This document shows, piece after piece, positions 49,359-60,785 of a DNA stretch of 64,000 bases. The DNA is taken from positions 804,001-868,000 of the forward strand of contig JAQFVV010000050.1 in NCBI GenBank assembly GCA_028023455.1, given 5' to 3'. How positions within the stretch are numbered: position 1 is the first letter of the stretch; each line of letters opens with the position of its first letter. This stretch comes from Epiperipatus broadwayi (lineage: Eukaryota; Onychophora; Udeonychophora; Euonychophora; Peripatidae). The notes beneath the pieces were generated by a model, which was not told where the DNA came from, did not search any database, and saw only the letters and a program-made list of their open reading frames with translations. The position numbers were made by a program, and so were the translations under genes.

Positions 49359-51630
49359 TACAGTTATTGTATATTTATAATTACATTTACGTCAAAGTAT
49401 ATAATTTTACAATTTTACTTATATATGTAATTCTTTTGCATATGTATGTATGCTTCACAAATTGGTTTATATGTGTTTTTATATTTCATATTATTGCTGC
49501 TTTGTTTATAACTATTAAAACAGCATGACATGAAACATGATAACTATGATTATGGTATTCATCACAGAAAATGGACTTAGGGAAGAAAGGTAGAAAGGAA
49601 ATAAAAAAAACAGCTTCATAAAGCATAGACATATATACAAAAATATTAAATATATATATAACATTAGAAATAAAACTTGAATTTTTAAACTTCTTTGCAT
49701 TTTAGACATTTAATGACATGCACTGATTACATTATATATATAGTTGAGTCAGGTTTAAGAAATTAACCGAATGTTATATATATAATCATATCTCTCAGCA
49801 AAGTGCCAATTTTTTTTAAAGTAGTTGAATTCATCTATTGATCAATACTATAAAACTAAAGATTAAAAAAAATACATGAATATAATCAGAATAATAAACA
49901 TTTCATAATTTTAACAGGGCAATCTGAAGTACCTGATGATGTGCTCAAGACTGAAAAGCAATATTAATTTGAAGACTTACACAATGTATCCAAAAATAAA
50001 ATTATTTACAAATACACTGAGTTGTTTCAATACATTTCATTCTACAACTATTTGTTCCCTCTTAGAATTTGGTGGCTTATTTGAGCAAGATTTTTTTAAT
50101 AGTTATTGCAGTTAATTACACAAATAATAAGATGCTAATTCATTATGCACAAAATCTTAATCATTTTGAAAAAATATTATAAATAGTTATTGCTACAAAA
50201 AATAAAATCAAGTCTTATTTTCTTTATGAAATATACATTCCAATAGATTAGATCAGAAATAGGAAGGATATTGAGAGAATATTTCTTATATTGAAATATG
50301 ATACTAAACAAACGTAAATAATATTAGTAATGCCTAGAAGCAAACTCTGCTTATTCTGATCCAGTGCTGCCATCTATTGGAAACTTGAGAAATCAATAGC
50401 TACTAATTGTTAGTGCAAACATCTTTATATCAACAATTTTTTTGTTCATATCTTCAAAATACTTTCTGACTTGTGGTCTTCATCAGTATGTTTCTGATTC
50501 TAGTATATCTAAATCTTTTTAATTGAATGCATGTTTCATTCAGCAGCCATGTTTTACTCCATTTTTTTCTGATATCTAGTATTTTTTCAATCTTATACTA
50601 AATGGAAACACTGAAATGAAATACTATATAGTTTGCTCTTGAAAAGCAGTTGTTGAGAACAGGGACATGTGATGTTTTTTTCTTTTTTTTTTTTTTGTAA
50701 TGACCACACAAATTAACAACATTTAACTTGCTATCTGTCAAATTTGTTAACAAAATTTACTAACATGGATTTACAATGATTAAGAATGAATTAAATAGTC
50801 GATATTTATTTCAAAGTGACTGATACTTAGGTGCAATAAAAGATGAGAGTTTTCAAAATTTTCGGAAACAGAGAAAGTTAACATTTGATAATATACTGCA
50901 GCTATTTAAGTATTGACATTGTTTTATTAGGTAAGTAGATTAGTCGGTATGTAGATGGATTGACAAATATTAAGAAGGAAGATAGACAGGAATGTACCTT
51001 AAAAGTATATATATATATAGATAAGCATGAAAGAAGTTGAGTAGATATATAGATGGGTAGATGATTAGATAGGTAGGTAAATATGTGTTAGTAGATAGAT
51101 TGAGGTGTAAATTATTATATAATTGGGTAGAATGTATGTAGATAAAAGGGTAAGGAAATAGAAGAATATATTTATTAGTTGTTAAGAATGTAGGTAAATA
51201 AAAAGACAGGTGTCTAAATATATAAATAGATAAACCAAACTGCAGATCAGAAAATTTATTTTTGGCTTCATGCTAACAGCTAAAAAATAATAATAAACAC
51301 AACTCTAAGTTGAAAAAAAAAATCGCACCATTTTGTTAGTTTAAAAGCAGAATTAAACCATCAAGTAAAATATTTACTTTCATTTGTTTAAATATGTTGA
51401 AAAGAAATATCCAATCCTCACTGTCATGTGTTAATTTCCTCCGGGATTGATTTTAAGGATTTCATTATATCTTTTTACTTCAGTGGGTTTTCCAATTTTT
51501 ATAAAATTTAAAAGGGATAGCAGTTAAAAGCACTCAATGACTTAATTATTATTATTTTTTTCGTAAATGTCATATATATTTTTTATTATAATTTGGATTT
51601 CTTATATTTAATATATATAAAATCTGTCAA
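49359..51630. other. Gene-free region with degenerate TAGR tract
   Basis: AT-rich. 50930-51240 is a decayed microsatellite of TAGA/TAGG/GTAG units. Near 50361 lies the CCAGTGCTGCCATCTATTGG phrase. No gene. Confidence 0.5.
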
Positions 51631-51735
51631 GCATTGGTGGTCGAGAGGTCAGCGACAGCCGCTTTACAAGCGGTTGTCCCGGGTTGGCGGGTTTGCTTCC
51701 CGGCTGATGCTAAGACACATGAGAAGAAAAAAAAA
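51631..51735 (+). mobile_element. tRNA-derived SINE copy
   Basis: GCATTGGTGGTCGAGAGGTC with A-box TGGTCGAGAGG (51638-51648), the CCGC/GCGG arm around TTTACAA, GCGGGTTTGCTTCCCGG (B-box, one change), then GATGCTAAGACACATGAGAA and an A-run. Same family as 45447-45580. Target duplications not clear. Confidence 0.85.
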
Positions 51736-52090
51736 GTATCTTCATTGCAATTGTACGCTACTCATGATCCAATAATAAATTGTTTTTTAAGCAGATATAT
51801 TTTAAACAATAAATAGTGTGTGCGTGTATCAATATATATTATGCGCTTGTATTGAGATCTCTGACCATAAGCAATCCAAATATCTAAGGAATAAAGTATT
51901 AACTGTTTGTTATTATTTATTTATAGTAAATTTTTAAAATTAATTAATGTCAAATTATCAAAATTTGCCTGATCTGTATTTTTATCAAATGAAATGAGGC
52001 CAGATAATGATTCTATTACAAAATATTCACTTATCATTTACCCATAAGAAATCATTTTTATACAAATGAAGATATACTAGATTTATTATA

Positions 52091-52193
52091 ATTTTTTTTT
52101 TACGTGTGTCAAAGCATCGGTAGGAGAGCGAACCCGCAAACCCGGGACAACTGCTTGTAAGGCAGCTGTGCTGACCACTTGACCACCAACGCT
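52091..52193 (-). mobile_element. tRNA-derived SINE copy
   Basis: The minus strand reads GCGTTGGTGGTCAAGTGGTC, a GCTGC/GCAGT arm around CTTACAA, GGGTTCGCTCTCCTACCGAT, CTTTGACACACGT and an A-run. The 7-base loop would place TAC at the anticodon position. Flanks TAGATTTATTA and TAATTTATTTT may be a decayed target duplication. Lies 460 bp from the previous copy in opposite orientation. Confidence 0.85.
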
Positions 52194-52262
52194 TGACTAA
52201 TTTATTTTCTTTTAAATCTACAATCATTATAGATACAAAAAAATAAAAGACAAACAAAATTA

Positions 52263-52368
52263 CTTGTATGTAAAACTCCTACCTTTTATATTGCAATCAG
52301 AGGACTGGTTTTCACCAGAAATGATGAAAACCAGTCCTCTCATAAAAGCTAGCAATTTTGCATACAAG
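52263..52368. repeat. Hairpin element with perfect 16-bp stem
   Basis: AGAGGACTGGTTTTCA (52299-52314) and TGAAAACCAGTCCTCT (52325-52340) pair perfectly across a 10-base loop. Outer segments (CTTGTATGTAAAA against TTTTGCATACAAG) also pair, so the full arms are about 45-50 bp. Confidence 0.85.
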
Positions 52369-53059
52369 AAATTTTGTTTGTATTTTACTTTATATATATA
52401 TATTATTTAGTATTTATATATATTTTATTATATGTATATATATTCAAATGTGTGATTCTCTGTGAAGATTAATACAATTTTTTTTTGTTTCTCTCGTGAA
52501 ATTTTCTTTTGAAGGAGCAGAATTATATTATTTCCTTCGTAGTGCAAAAAGAATAAGAACAGCGGTTTAGTAATATATATATAATTTGATGTCTGTATTT
52601 CTTCAAATCAATATACTGTAATCTTACAATTGAATATTTATAAATACAGTAATTAGATATATGTAAAAATTAATGTTATGACATCAAAAATCTATGAAAT
52701 TCTTTCTGTTCTAAAATTACAATATGTATATTGAAACAGTCAGATCTAAAGATCTACCTGTTTCACCTACTATACTCATAGTAGTATACTTATTTGTACA
52801 TTATTTCACTCCAAATTGCATGTATTTTTTTAATTCAGAACTCCAAACTTGTGCTCGTAAAGAATTATAGAGTATGTGCCTGTATAAGTGCCTATTTTAT
52901 TGCAATATAGATGCCAGTAAGGATGATATATACACACATATAGCCCTCCATTTATTAAAACTGTGTAAACCTAACAGTCTGTGCAGCCTGAATTTATGTA
53001 TAGAATTATGTTTAAACTTAGTAAAAAATCATTTATTTAAAATATTAGTCTTAAATATT
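52369..53059. other. Gene-free AT-rich region
   Basis: TA-rich low complexity at 52388-52445, otherwise no recognisable feature. Confidence 0.5.
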
Positions 53060-53395
53060 CTTTTAAAATTATTTCAAGTTTATTCTTCATTAAAAGTACA
53101 GATGGTAAAGTTGTTTACAAGAATATTTGTTCAAAGTAATATTTCATTAAAGACTAACCAGCTTGGCATTACTTAAAATTATTTTCAGTTTATTCTTTGT
53201 TAGAAGTGCTGACAATAAAGTTGTTTACGAGTTAAAACTTGCTTAAAATTATGTTTTAGTCAAAGATTGACTAGATTAGCATTTTCTTAAAATTATTTTA
53301 GGTTTATGATTTGGTTTAAAACTGCAGACTATAAAGTTGATTATGAGTTTTTGCAATTGACCAAAATAGCATCTAGCTTTAATTAGTCTTATAGC
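53060..53395. repeat. Tandem trimer, unit about 113 bp
   Basis: CTTTTAAAATTATTTCAAG at 53060, CTTAAAATTATTTTCAG at 53172 and CTTAAAATTATTTTAGG at 53286. Each is followed by TTTAT..., a GACWATAAAGTTG-like block and TTWCRAG. Units diverged 15-25 percent by eye. Confidence 0.75.
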
Positions 53396-55989
53396 TAAAA
53401 GTCAATTTAGAAATCAGTCAGTTGTAAATCCTAACTAGACCATTTGGAGGTACCCTGGGAGAGTTTCTTTAGAGGTAGTAAAAGATAATTGAGAGCACAA
53501 GGTTCGAAGTAGTAAACAAGTGATGTAGTAAGCACAAGAAAGAAATAGGGGTGTGTACTGCATATAGATATAAAAACTTGCAGTTTTTATTATTGAGATA
53601 GATATATGTATACATAGACAGAGAAATATATACCACAGAAAGAATATTATTAAAAGTTTTTTTTATTGTTGCTAAGATGAGAACCATCAGCTAGTGGAAC
53701 ATAGAGTTGCCATTTATCTTCCACTAGAGCTTCTACAAATGGTAATAACAGCCGTTGTCTTATGCCAAAGAACCAGCAACAGTCACCCTATAAGTATAAA
53801 CCAGCCGCATAGATAATAATAAAGCCATATTCAGAAGCCACCTCAGCTATAATGAAGCCATACCCAGTAAGCCACCTCAGCCATAAGCAAATTATATCTA
53901 ATAAGCCACACTAAAATGGTGAAGCCACATCTACTGAATGGCATCAGAAAACAAGAAAAGACAGATTCGCATCCATCCATGGAGAATAGGAATCATGCTC
54001 AGAGAAGCTACTCATACCTAAACTTTTACTAGAATCCCTCTCGAGAATTACGGTAAAGCATGCTAAAATATCATTCATTCTTTAAAGTAACTATCAAGCT
54101 AGCATTCATTATGTTTCCTGTATAACTCTGTTATGTAAATCTGCTATGTATCTTTATTTCAAATTAGTCACTTTATCAAATCTTGCTTGATCATCATTAT
54201 CATTATTATAATCTTACACATACACATATATTTATTTTAATATGTAATACTTAGACCCTAAAACTTTAATGATAAGTGTAGCAACTTCTTATTTATTATT
54301 TAGATGTTATTTAAGCCATTCTTTGTCATAGTTATGTTTGATTTATGCTAAAGTAATCAGAATGGAAGCAGACAAACTCTTCTGTACTTAATATTCTTCA
54401 CCAATGATAATATTGCTATCCATAATATGGCCTAGTAAATAATTATAAATAGTGTTCATTTGCTTTAAGTGAGAGCGATTTTCTATATTATATGTGCAAT
54501 GAATATTTGGACCTGTAATGACTCTTAAAATATACTGTATATCTATAATTATATGTTTTAAGTGATACAGATAACCTTTAAGCCAGATTCTAAGTATTTC
54601 CCTATAATATAATTATTATGTGCTATTTTAGAATTGATTAGTGGCAGTAACACTGCTAGATGCTCCACATTTTGCATATTTAATGAATTAAAATGATTAT
54701 ATTAGATTTGCAGAGTGAATGTGATACTTATTAGCAAATAATGTTTAGCTTCTTGCTATATTCTCTACATATGTATGTGTCTGCTTTGGGGTTGATTTAA
54801 TGTCAAACCATGCCAGTTAGTTTGAATAGCCAAGCCGTTTTGTATTTGATATTTGAAAGATACCAAAAGAGTCTATTCCTTGAAGTAACTGTTCGATCCT
54901 CTGGACTAAAGAAGTCTCCTTTATTATTATAGTAAGCAACATGGTACAAAGAACCATTTACTTGGTAATAAATCTTTACAATCATACCTTTGAGACGCAC
55001 TCATTTTTATTAATATATTTGATATGCCATAAAATCTGAAGTGACTCTGCTCCATCAGTTCCGCCCGCCTTATTAAATAATTTCAGCCTTGTTCCAAGCC
55101 AGAATCTGGGTTAACTTAATTAATTTGTAACATAAATTAGATATAAACTTTAGTGATATGTAATATACCTCCCATCTAGTTTGATTGCACTCTTTTTGCT
55201 AAGTTCTTGGCATGTATCTAGGCATAAATCTCTGAATAACTGTGTATCATGTTACTCACCTCTACATAATAAAAGGGAAAATGGCAACATAAAGGATAAT
55301 TAGTCACTGTAATGTTTTGTTTTATCATATATAAAGGTAAAATATTAATCATATGTAAAATAACATTCACCTGCATGCGAATCATTTATATACTTGAATT
55401 TTAATGTTTGCTACTCTGTATCACGATTCCCGTCATATAAAGTTCAATTCTTAACGTGCTAATCCTATATAACTTCACCTGCATGTGATATATTATGTAC
55501 ATTTTGTTTTATTAATTATGAATTTATATATTAAATTTTCTAAAATATATCACCTCTCAATCTCAATCCTTGCTCATAGTCTTTCTACCAATTTGCTAGT
55601 AACAGAACATTGTCAAAGAAGTATCAAGTGTAGCCTCAGGTAGGTCATTCGCTAGTATTGGATTTGGAAGCATGGGTGAGAGAGTTGAGGTATAATCAGA
55701 TGTAAGGTGTCACAATCCTGACTTGGTTAGCCTGTTTCTCTTTCATCTGGACTCTCAATATGTTGAGCAAACATACAAACCTGACCGTTACAATATATAA
55801 ACATGGAAAAAGAATCTTACTATTGTGTTTAGCAAATTGTTCCCAATCATAATTTTATTTTTACCATTATGACAAATTTCTTCAACTTATATTTTTAAAA
55901 ACATATTCAAAAGATCAAAGTGAAATCATGTATACATTTAAACTCCAAAACATCACATGAGCACCATTTCCTATACATATAACAAGCTG
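53396..55989. other. Gene-free region
   Basis: 53825-53935 has several AAGCCACCTCAGC-like units about 35 bp apart. The rest is AT-rich. A 65-codon minus-strand frame at 54803-55000 has ordinary-looking composition but no domain I recognise, no conserved neighbour and no clear splice context. Confidence 0.45.
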
Positions 55990-56270
55990 TCCATAATGTC
56001 AGCCAATGTAGGTCATAATAATTAATGGATGCTAAAATGTTTATGCATAAAATCTCTTAGTGCCTACTCATCCAAGATCCTGCAACTAGTTTCTAGCTTG
56101 CTTCTTTCATCAATGAGGAGCTTTGGCTCTGAGAGCAAAAGCTAGAAACTAGTCTGGGAAACATTGGTAGGGTATGCAAAATATAGGGATTTTATGCACA
56201 AATCTTCTTGCTTTCCATTGATTCCTATGACTTTCACTGAGCAGCACAATGCATAGAGGGTATGCTACTG
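55990..56270. repeat. Family F foldback element
   Basis: Left arm 55997-56100 (GTCAGCCAATGTAGGTCATA, TTAATGGATGCTAAAATG, CATAAAATCTCTTAGTGC, CTAGTTTCTAGCTT) is the reverse of 56141-56245 (AAGCTAGAAACTAGTCTG, AGGGATTTTATGCACAAA, CCATTGATTCCTATGACT). Spacer about 45 bp. Confidence 0.8.
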
Positions 56271-56574
56271 TTTTAACAGCATGTGTAAGCATAGGATATG
56301 ATGATGAGATATTTAGTAGTTTAATACCAATCCTGTTCATGGTATTATGATGGATATTAAAGAATGAAAGACACCAAATATATATACTGAACTGGGTTAA
56401 GATCTGTATGACTATGCAGTGGAATGAGAGTGGATAGATAAAATTATTGTGTTTTTATTTAAACTCATAGCTTTATAGTTAGCTAAAAAAGTAAAAGGTG
56501 GCTAATGAAGAGTTGCATTAGATCCTAATATATGTGTTCATTGCTTTTTGGTTTAATGCTCATAATTGATGAAA

Positions 56575-56705
56575 ACAACAAGCTAGAAACTAATCTGAGG
56601 ATATTGGATGAGTAGGTATTAAATAGGGATTTTATACACAAACTTTCTTGTGTCCATTGATTTCTATGGCTTGCACTGGCTGGAAATACTGTATGGAGAG
56701 TTTGC
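56575..56705 (+). repeat. Family F half element
   Basis: AAGCTAGAAACTAATCTG, GATATTGGATGAGTAGGTAT, GGGATTTTATACACAAAC and CCATTGATTTCTATGGCTTG match the right arm of 55990-56270 and the reverse of 41880-42006. Confidence 0.75.
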
Positions 56706-57845
56706 CAAAGTATATTTTTGTTTTTAAATTATTATTATACAAACATTTTGTAAACATAATCATAAATATTTATAAAGCTAAGGAAAATATACATTTTTTT
56801 TCATTATTAACAATAGATGTTTAGAATTAGTTTCACAACTGTTTTCAAAGATCTTTAATCAGTGGTCATGTAGATGGTATTCAAATCCTTTGAAGGTTTT
56901 TATTTGGCCATAGGCTTCTGATATCTGAAGATTTTTTAATTAATAAACCAACATATTTTAGTTCAAATTTTCATTATCAAGATGAATGAAAAACTAGCAA
57001 AATAGCTCTAAAGATATATTCAAAAAATTGAGAGAAAGGCAACAGCCTACATATGCCATCCCCAGACAGAGTACTTTTTATGTATTAATGAGGTAGTTAA
57101 AGCTATTGTTTTTATATCCAATATCTGATATCCAGAACCACCATTTGGATAAAAAGAGTATATATTGATAGAAAAAGTACGTAAAATATCAATATGCAAA
57201 TAATTTTTTAATCTTCATTTCATTTTTCAGGAAATTTAATTAGTAACTTAAAATTATACACCATTCTCCATCCATTTAAAATTTCTATATATTTTATCTA
57301 GCATCACTTTATTTACAACATCAATGCTTCTATCTGATGCTTCTGTATTCTTAATAGTCATTGTCATTTTATTGCATAATTTGTTTTCGCATGTTAATAT
57401 CACTATGGTTACCTTAAATCTAAACATTATATTTAAGTATTATGAATAATGTATTCCCATTTTGTAAAACATAATTATGGAATGTTATAATTGTTATAAT
57501 ACAAGCTGTTCTTTATATGCAGTTCATTAAACTGTTTTTATTTAAAAATTTTAAATGTATTTAAAACTGACATCCCACCACCTATTCTTTCAAAACAAAA
57601 AACAAAGACATTTAAGAAAGGTAAATGAGCCCCAAAATGTGTTTTATACTGGACCAAAACTTTTTTGTTGGCTCAAGTTTTTTCACCCATCTTCATTGTA
57701 TGTATGCTCAATATTTATCAATCAAAAATCATAATATTTTGATTTACCAGTGTCAAACATTAATGATAATTACTAACTATTTATAAGGTTAGAAATTATC
57801 CTATCATTTATAACTCAGACATCAACTATAATTTATAATGATGTT
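56706..57845. other. Gene-free region
   Basis: AT-rich; no feature recognised. Confidence 0.5.
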
Positions 57846-58325
57846 CCAATACTATAAATATATATTAGACCATTGTGGATTTCCAACTTTATTGATTAAA
57901 GAAAGTCACCATGACAACAGATTGAGATTGTTGTTTGCAAATAATATTTGGTGTTATTTACATGTTGACTGCTTTCATGTAATTACATTATTACTATTTT
58001 GCCTTGAACATTCTTAGCTTTATTATCTAAGTAATACATGGTTGGAGACCAATTTGAAAGTTATAATTTCAGCCTGAAAGTTATAATTGATTATTTGATA
58101 TTTCACTTTCAGAACAGATTGTATTTACCTGTTTAATGAGGTCTGTTTAAACTTCCTTATAATAACAATTTTACTCTCTGCAGTTAAGGTGTAATTTTTA
58201 GTGTCTACATAATCACATTAAACCACTGATAAAGATAGATTTTTACATTATTGATTAAAGGAGGTTGCCTTGACAACGGATTGAAATTGTTGATTGTTAA
58301 TAATATTGAAGTTGTAAAGTGTTGA
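57846..58325. repeat. Family C repeats, tandem or composite copy
   Basis: Two cores in the same orientation: CACCATGACAACAGATTGAG at 57907 and TTGCCTTGACAACGGATTG at 58266, each followed by ATTGTT and, further on, GTTGACTGCTTT. Between them (about 58080-58160) lies CAGAACAGATTGTATTTACC and TTAATGAGGTCTGTTTAAAC, the reverse of 2084-2140. Confidence 0.7.
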
Positions 58326-59458
58326 CTGCTTTAACATATTTATCATTTTATTGTATTATTTATAATCTTAATTTTCTTGAAAAACAATAGAAAAATATAT
58401 CTAATAGTGAGAAAAATATGTCACCGATAACACGAAGATATTATTGATTTCCATAGTTATTTATAGATAATGAGAACATAGTAAGAACTTTTTAAAAAAA
58501 ATTACCATTAATGCAGTGTTTCAAATTTTAATTTTATTTACCTTATATTTTATTGTTTGCCCATTGAAATTCACAATTAGTTTGTTTTAAATCTGAATAT
58601 TTTCTCACTTATCTATTTGTAATCTATTTATTAAACTTGAGATACAAATCAGTTGTATGTAAAGTTTAATAATTTTCATGAATGTTAAAATGAACACACT
58701 TATTTGTTCATATACGTTTAATTTGAATAGAATTTATAATAGAATTAAATCTGTTTTTTTTTTTTTTTAAAATAATTACTATTTTAAATGTTTTAAATGA
58801 ATAAAAATAATTATAGATTCTTTTAAAAGAGTAAAATATTATAAAAATTATATTGGAAAAAAAAAAAACAAATATATCCATCCCTTCACCTGTTTAAGCA
58901 AAAAAAAAAAATTCTGTCTCACCCATGGGTTTTAAACGTATTCAAAATATTAATAATTATCAACAAAATATATATTATATTTATTATTAAAACATTATTT
59001 CAAAGAATAAAAAAATAAAAAAATAAGCTTTAAAAATAGAAAATTTATATTTTGTCTTTACAATACAAAGGTAAACAATTCTCCCCGAATAGTGCAAAGA
59101 ATAGCTAAATTAGGAATTGCTCTTATTTCCTAATTAGGTTCACCATTTTTTTTTTTTTTTAAAAAAAAAAAACAACTAAATTGTAGATTTATAATTGTTA
59201 GAAAGATTAAATAGCACACAACTATATCAGTCAAGCAACAGATGCGAAGTAACATTACTTTGAGGTGGGTCCATTGAAATTAAATTTGATAGGCAGTGTG
59301 CTACCAGTTATCACCCAGAGTTAACTTAGAAAATTATAATTAGTAAACTGAAAAGAAATATATAACCAAGTATTCTAGAATACTGCTAAACTGCATTCCA
59401 TAATCTCATATGCTATTAAATCAATGATAAAATAATAAGACTTTTAATTATATATATA
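58326..59458. other. Gene-free region
   Basis: AT-rich with A/T homopolymers (for example T14 then A13 at 59147-59174). No gene recognised. Confidence 0.5.
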
Positions 59459-59826
59459 AGGGGCTTGAACTCAAGCTTTCAAACTCCCTAATACAACTGA
59501 GACACATGACCACATACATGTGAAAAACATAAATGATCTCCAATATACATATTTTGTGCTGAACCAGCAATCATCAGTTGGTCCAGATCACCATTTCTCA
59601 CAAATATACACAATCACTGCTCAGTTTATATTTAGAGAGCAAATCTTCAAACTTTAATGGACAAGCTTCGATCTTCTCCACTCTCCAACTCCTCAGCCAT
59701 CCATTTCATTAAAATCTGAGGGTGAATGTTCCAGCCCCTGTTCACACCAATATTATTATCATACCCACGATGATCTTAAGTCAGTGTGACCCCTCACACA
59801 TAGGATTTTAATATGTCCATTTAATT
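59459..59826 (-). repeat. tRNA-like repeat family A, single-armed copy
   Basis: Reverse orientation of 30500-30870: starts GGGGCTTGAACTCAAGCTTT, then CATGTGAAAAACATAAATGA, GCTGAACCAGCAATCATCAG, GACAAGCTTCGATCTTCTCC, GTCAGTGTGACCCCTCACAC and ends TTTTAATATGTCCATTTAAT. Confidence 0.7.
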
Positions 59827-59924
59827 ATACAGAAGAGGGATGGTCAGAATACAGGCTGAATATGTAATAGTTAAATATATGTATATAGTCGATACCTTAA
59901 TGTAATTATAAGTTTAGTATATAT

Positions 59925-60030
59925 ATATCATTAAAAACCAGACAACACTTAGATAATCCCAATGTCAATAACAATCAACAATTTCTAACTGATGTCTTGG
60001 CAACCTCCTTTTAACATATATATATATATA
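59925..60030. repeat. Family C repeat fragment adjoining the second PLE
   Basis: AACACTTAGATAATCCCAAT, AATAACAATCAACAAT and CTTGGCAACCTCCTTTTAAC, then a TA tract that ends at the PLE boundary. Confidence 0.65.
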
Positions 60031-60079
60031 AGACATATTGTGTGGGTACATCCATGTTAAAAAATTTAAATATTTATAT

Positions 60080-60120
60080 GCTGACGTTTCGACTTTATCA
60101 CACAAGTCATCTGCTAGATG
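60080..60120 (-). ncRNA. Hammerhead-ribozyme-like remnant in the left PLE terminal repeat
   Basis: The minus strand reads CTAGCAGATGACTT, loop GTGTGAT, AAAGTCGAAACGTCAGC. CAGATGA takes the place of CTGATGA; a GACTT/AAGTC stem II and GAAAC follow, then a GTC cleavage-type triplet. The other terminal repeat has a further decayed GATCAAGTTGAAACATCGGT at 61989-62008. Known PLEs carry such motifs in their terminal repeats. The first box is mutated and probably inactive. Confidence 0.45.
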
Positions 60121-60222
60121 ATAAAAGGTAGAAAGATGGTTGTAGGGGCGCTACAATCACTAATTTGAAAAAAAAACATTAAAGTTCCACCAATAGCAAA
60201 AAATTTAAATTAAGAATGTTTT

Positions 60223-60785
60223 TTAAAAAAAATCTTTCCAAATAGAAGGAAGTTTGCATGTATCATCTCCCTTCTTGATACAATCTGGCCTTTTAAGTAT
60301 TTCAATGGCTTCTCTGATTTTACACTGGTACAGATTATCACATCTGGATATGATCCTGGTATTAGAAAAATCAATTTTATGACCTGAATCAATAGTATGG
60401 AATGAGTGTACTGATGATGATGAGTATTGTTTAACTGCATTAGCATGTTCATCTCTCCTAACACTGATGCAACAATTACTCATATCTATGTTAAGAAGCT
60501 TTACAATTTTCAGATGAGATTTGATACACACCATGAGATTCAAGAGGAATTGAATCCTTAGGCTTGGTTATGATATTGCTGATGTTTTGATGAGTAGAAA
60601 ATGCTGTATCTATATTATAGCATTTTAATATAAGTCCAATACTGTCTGTAGTTCCTTTTACATATGGAACACAAATCCTAATAGCTGATTTATCATCTTT
60701 TTGTTTTTTATTTTGTCCATTTTGGGCTTGAAATAAGGCTTTTTTATAAATTTATAATTATACCTATTTGCCTAACAAAACACTA
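60223..60785 (-). pseudogene. PLE linker and GIY-YIG endonuclease, broken
   Basis: Beyond the MITE the minus strand continues INSVLL, then after a one-base shift near 60770 ANRYNYKFIKK, the usual PLE NGYP...FI block. After another shift comes AIRICVPYVKGTTDSIGLIL, then ENCKAS where the GIY-YIG core should be, so the catalytic YIG is not readable. The C-terminal part is clear: SVRRDEHANAVK, SVHSFHTIDSGHKIDF, QCKIREAIEILKRPDC and KLPSIWKDFF (about 60225-60470). At least three frame breaks; not functional. Confidence 0.85.

Noticed and set aside
54803-55000. 65-codon minus-strand frame with normal-looking composition
   Set aside because: No domain recognised, no flanking exons or splice signals that I could defend. 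A protein search would settle it.
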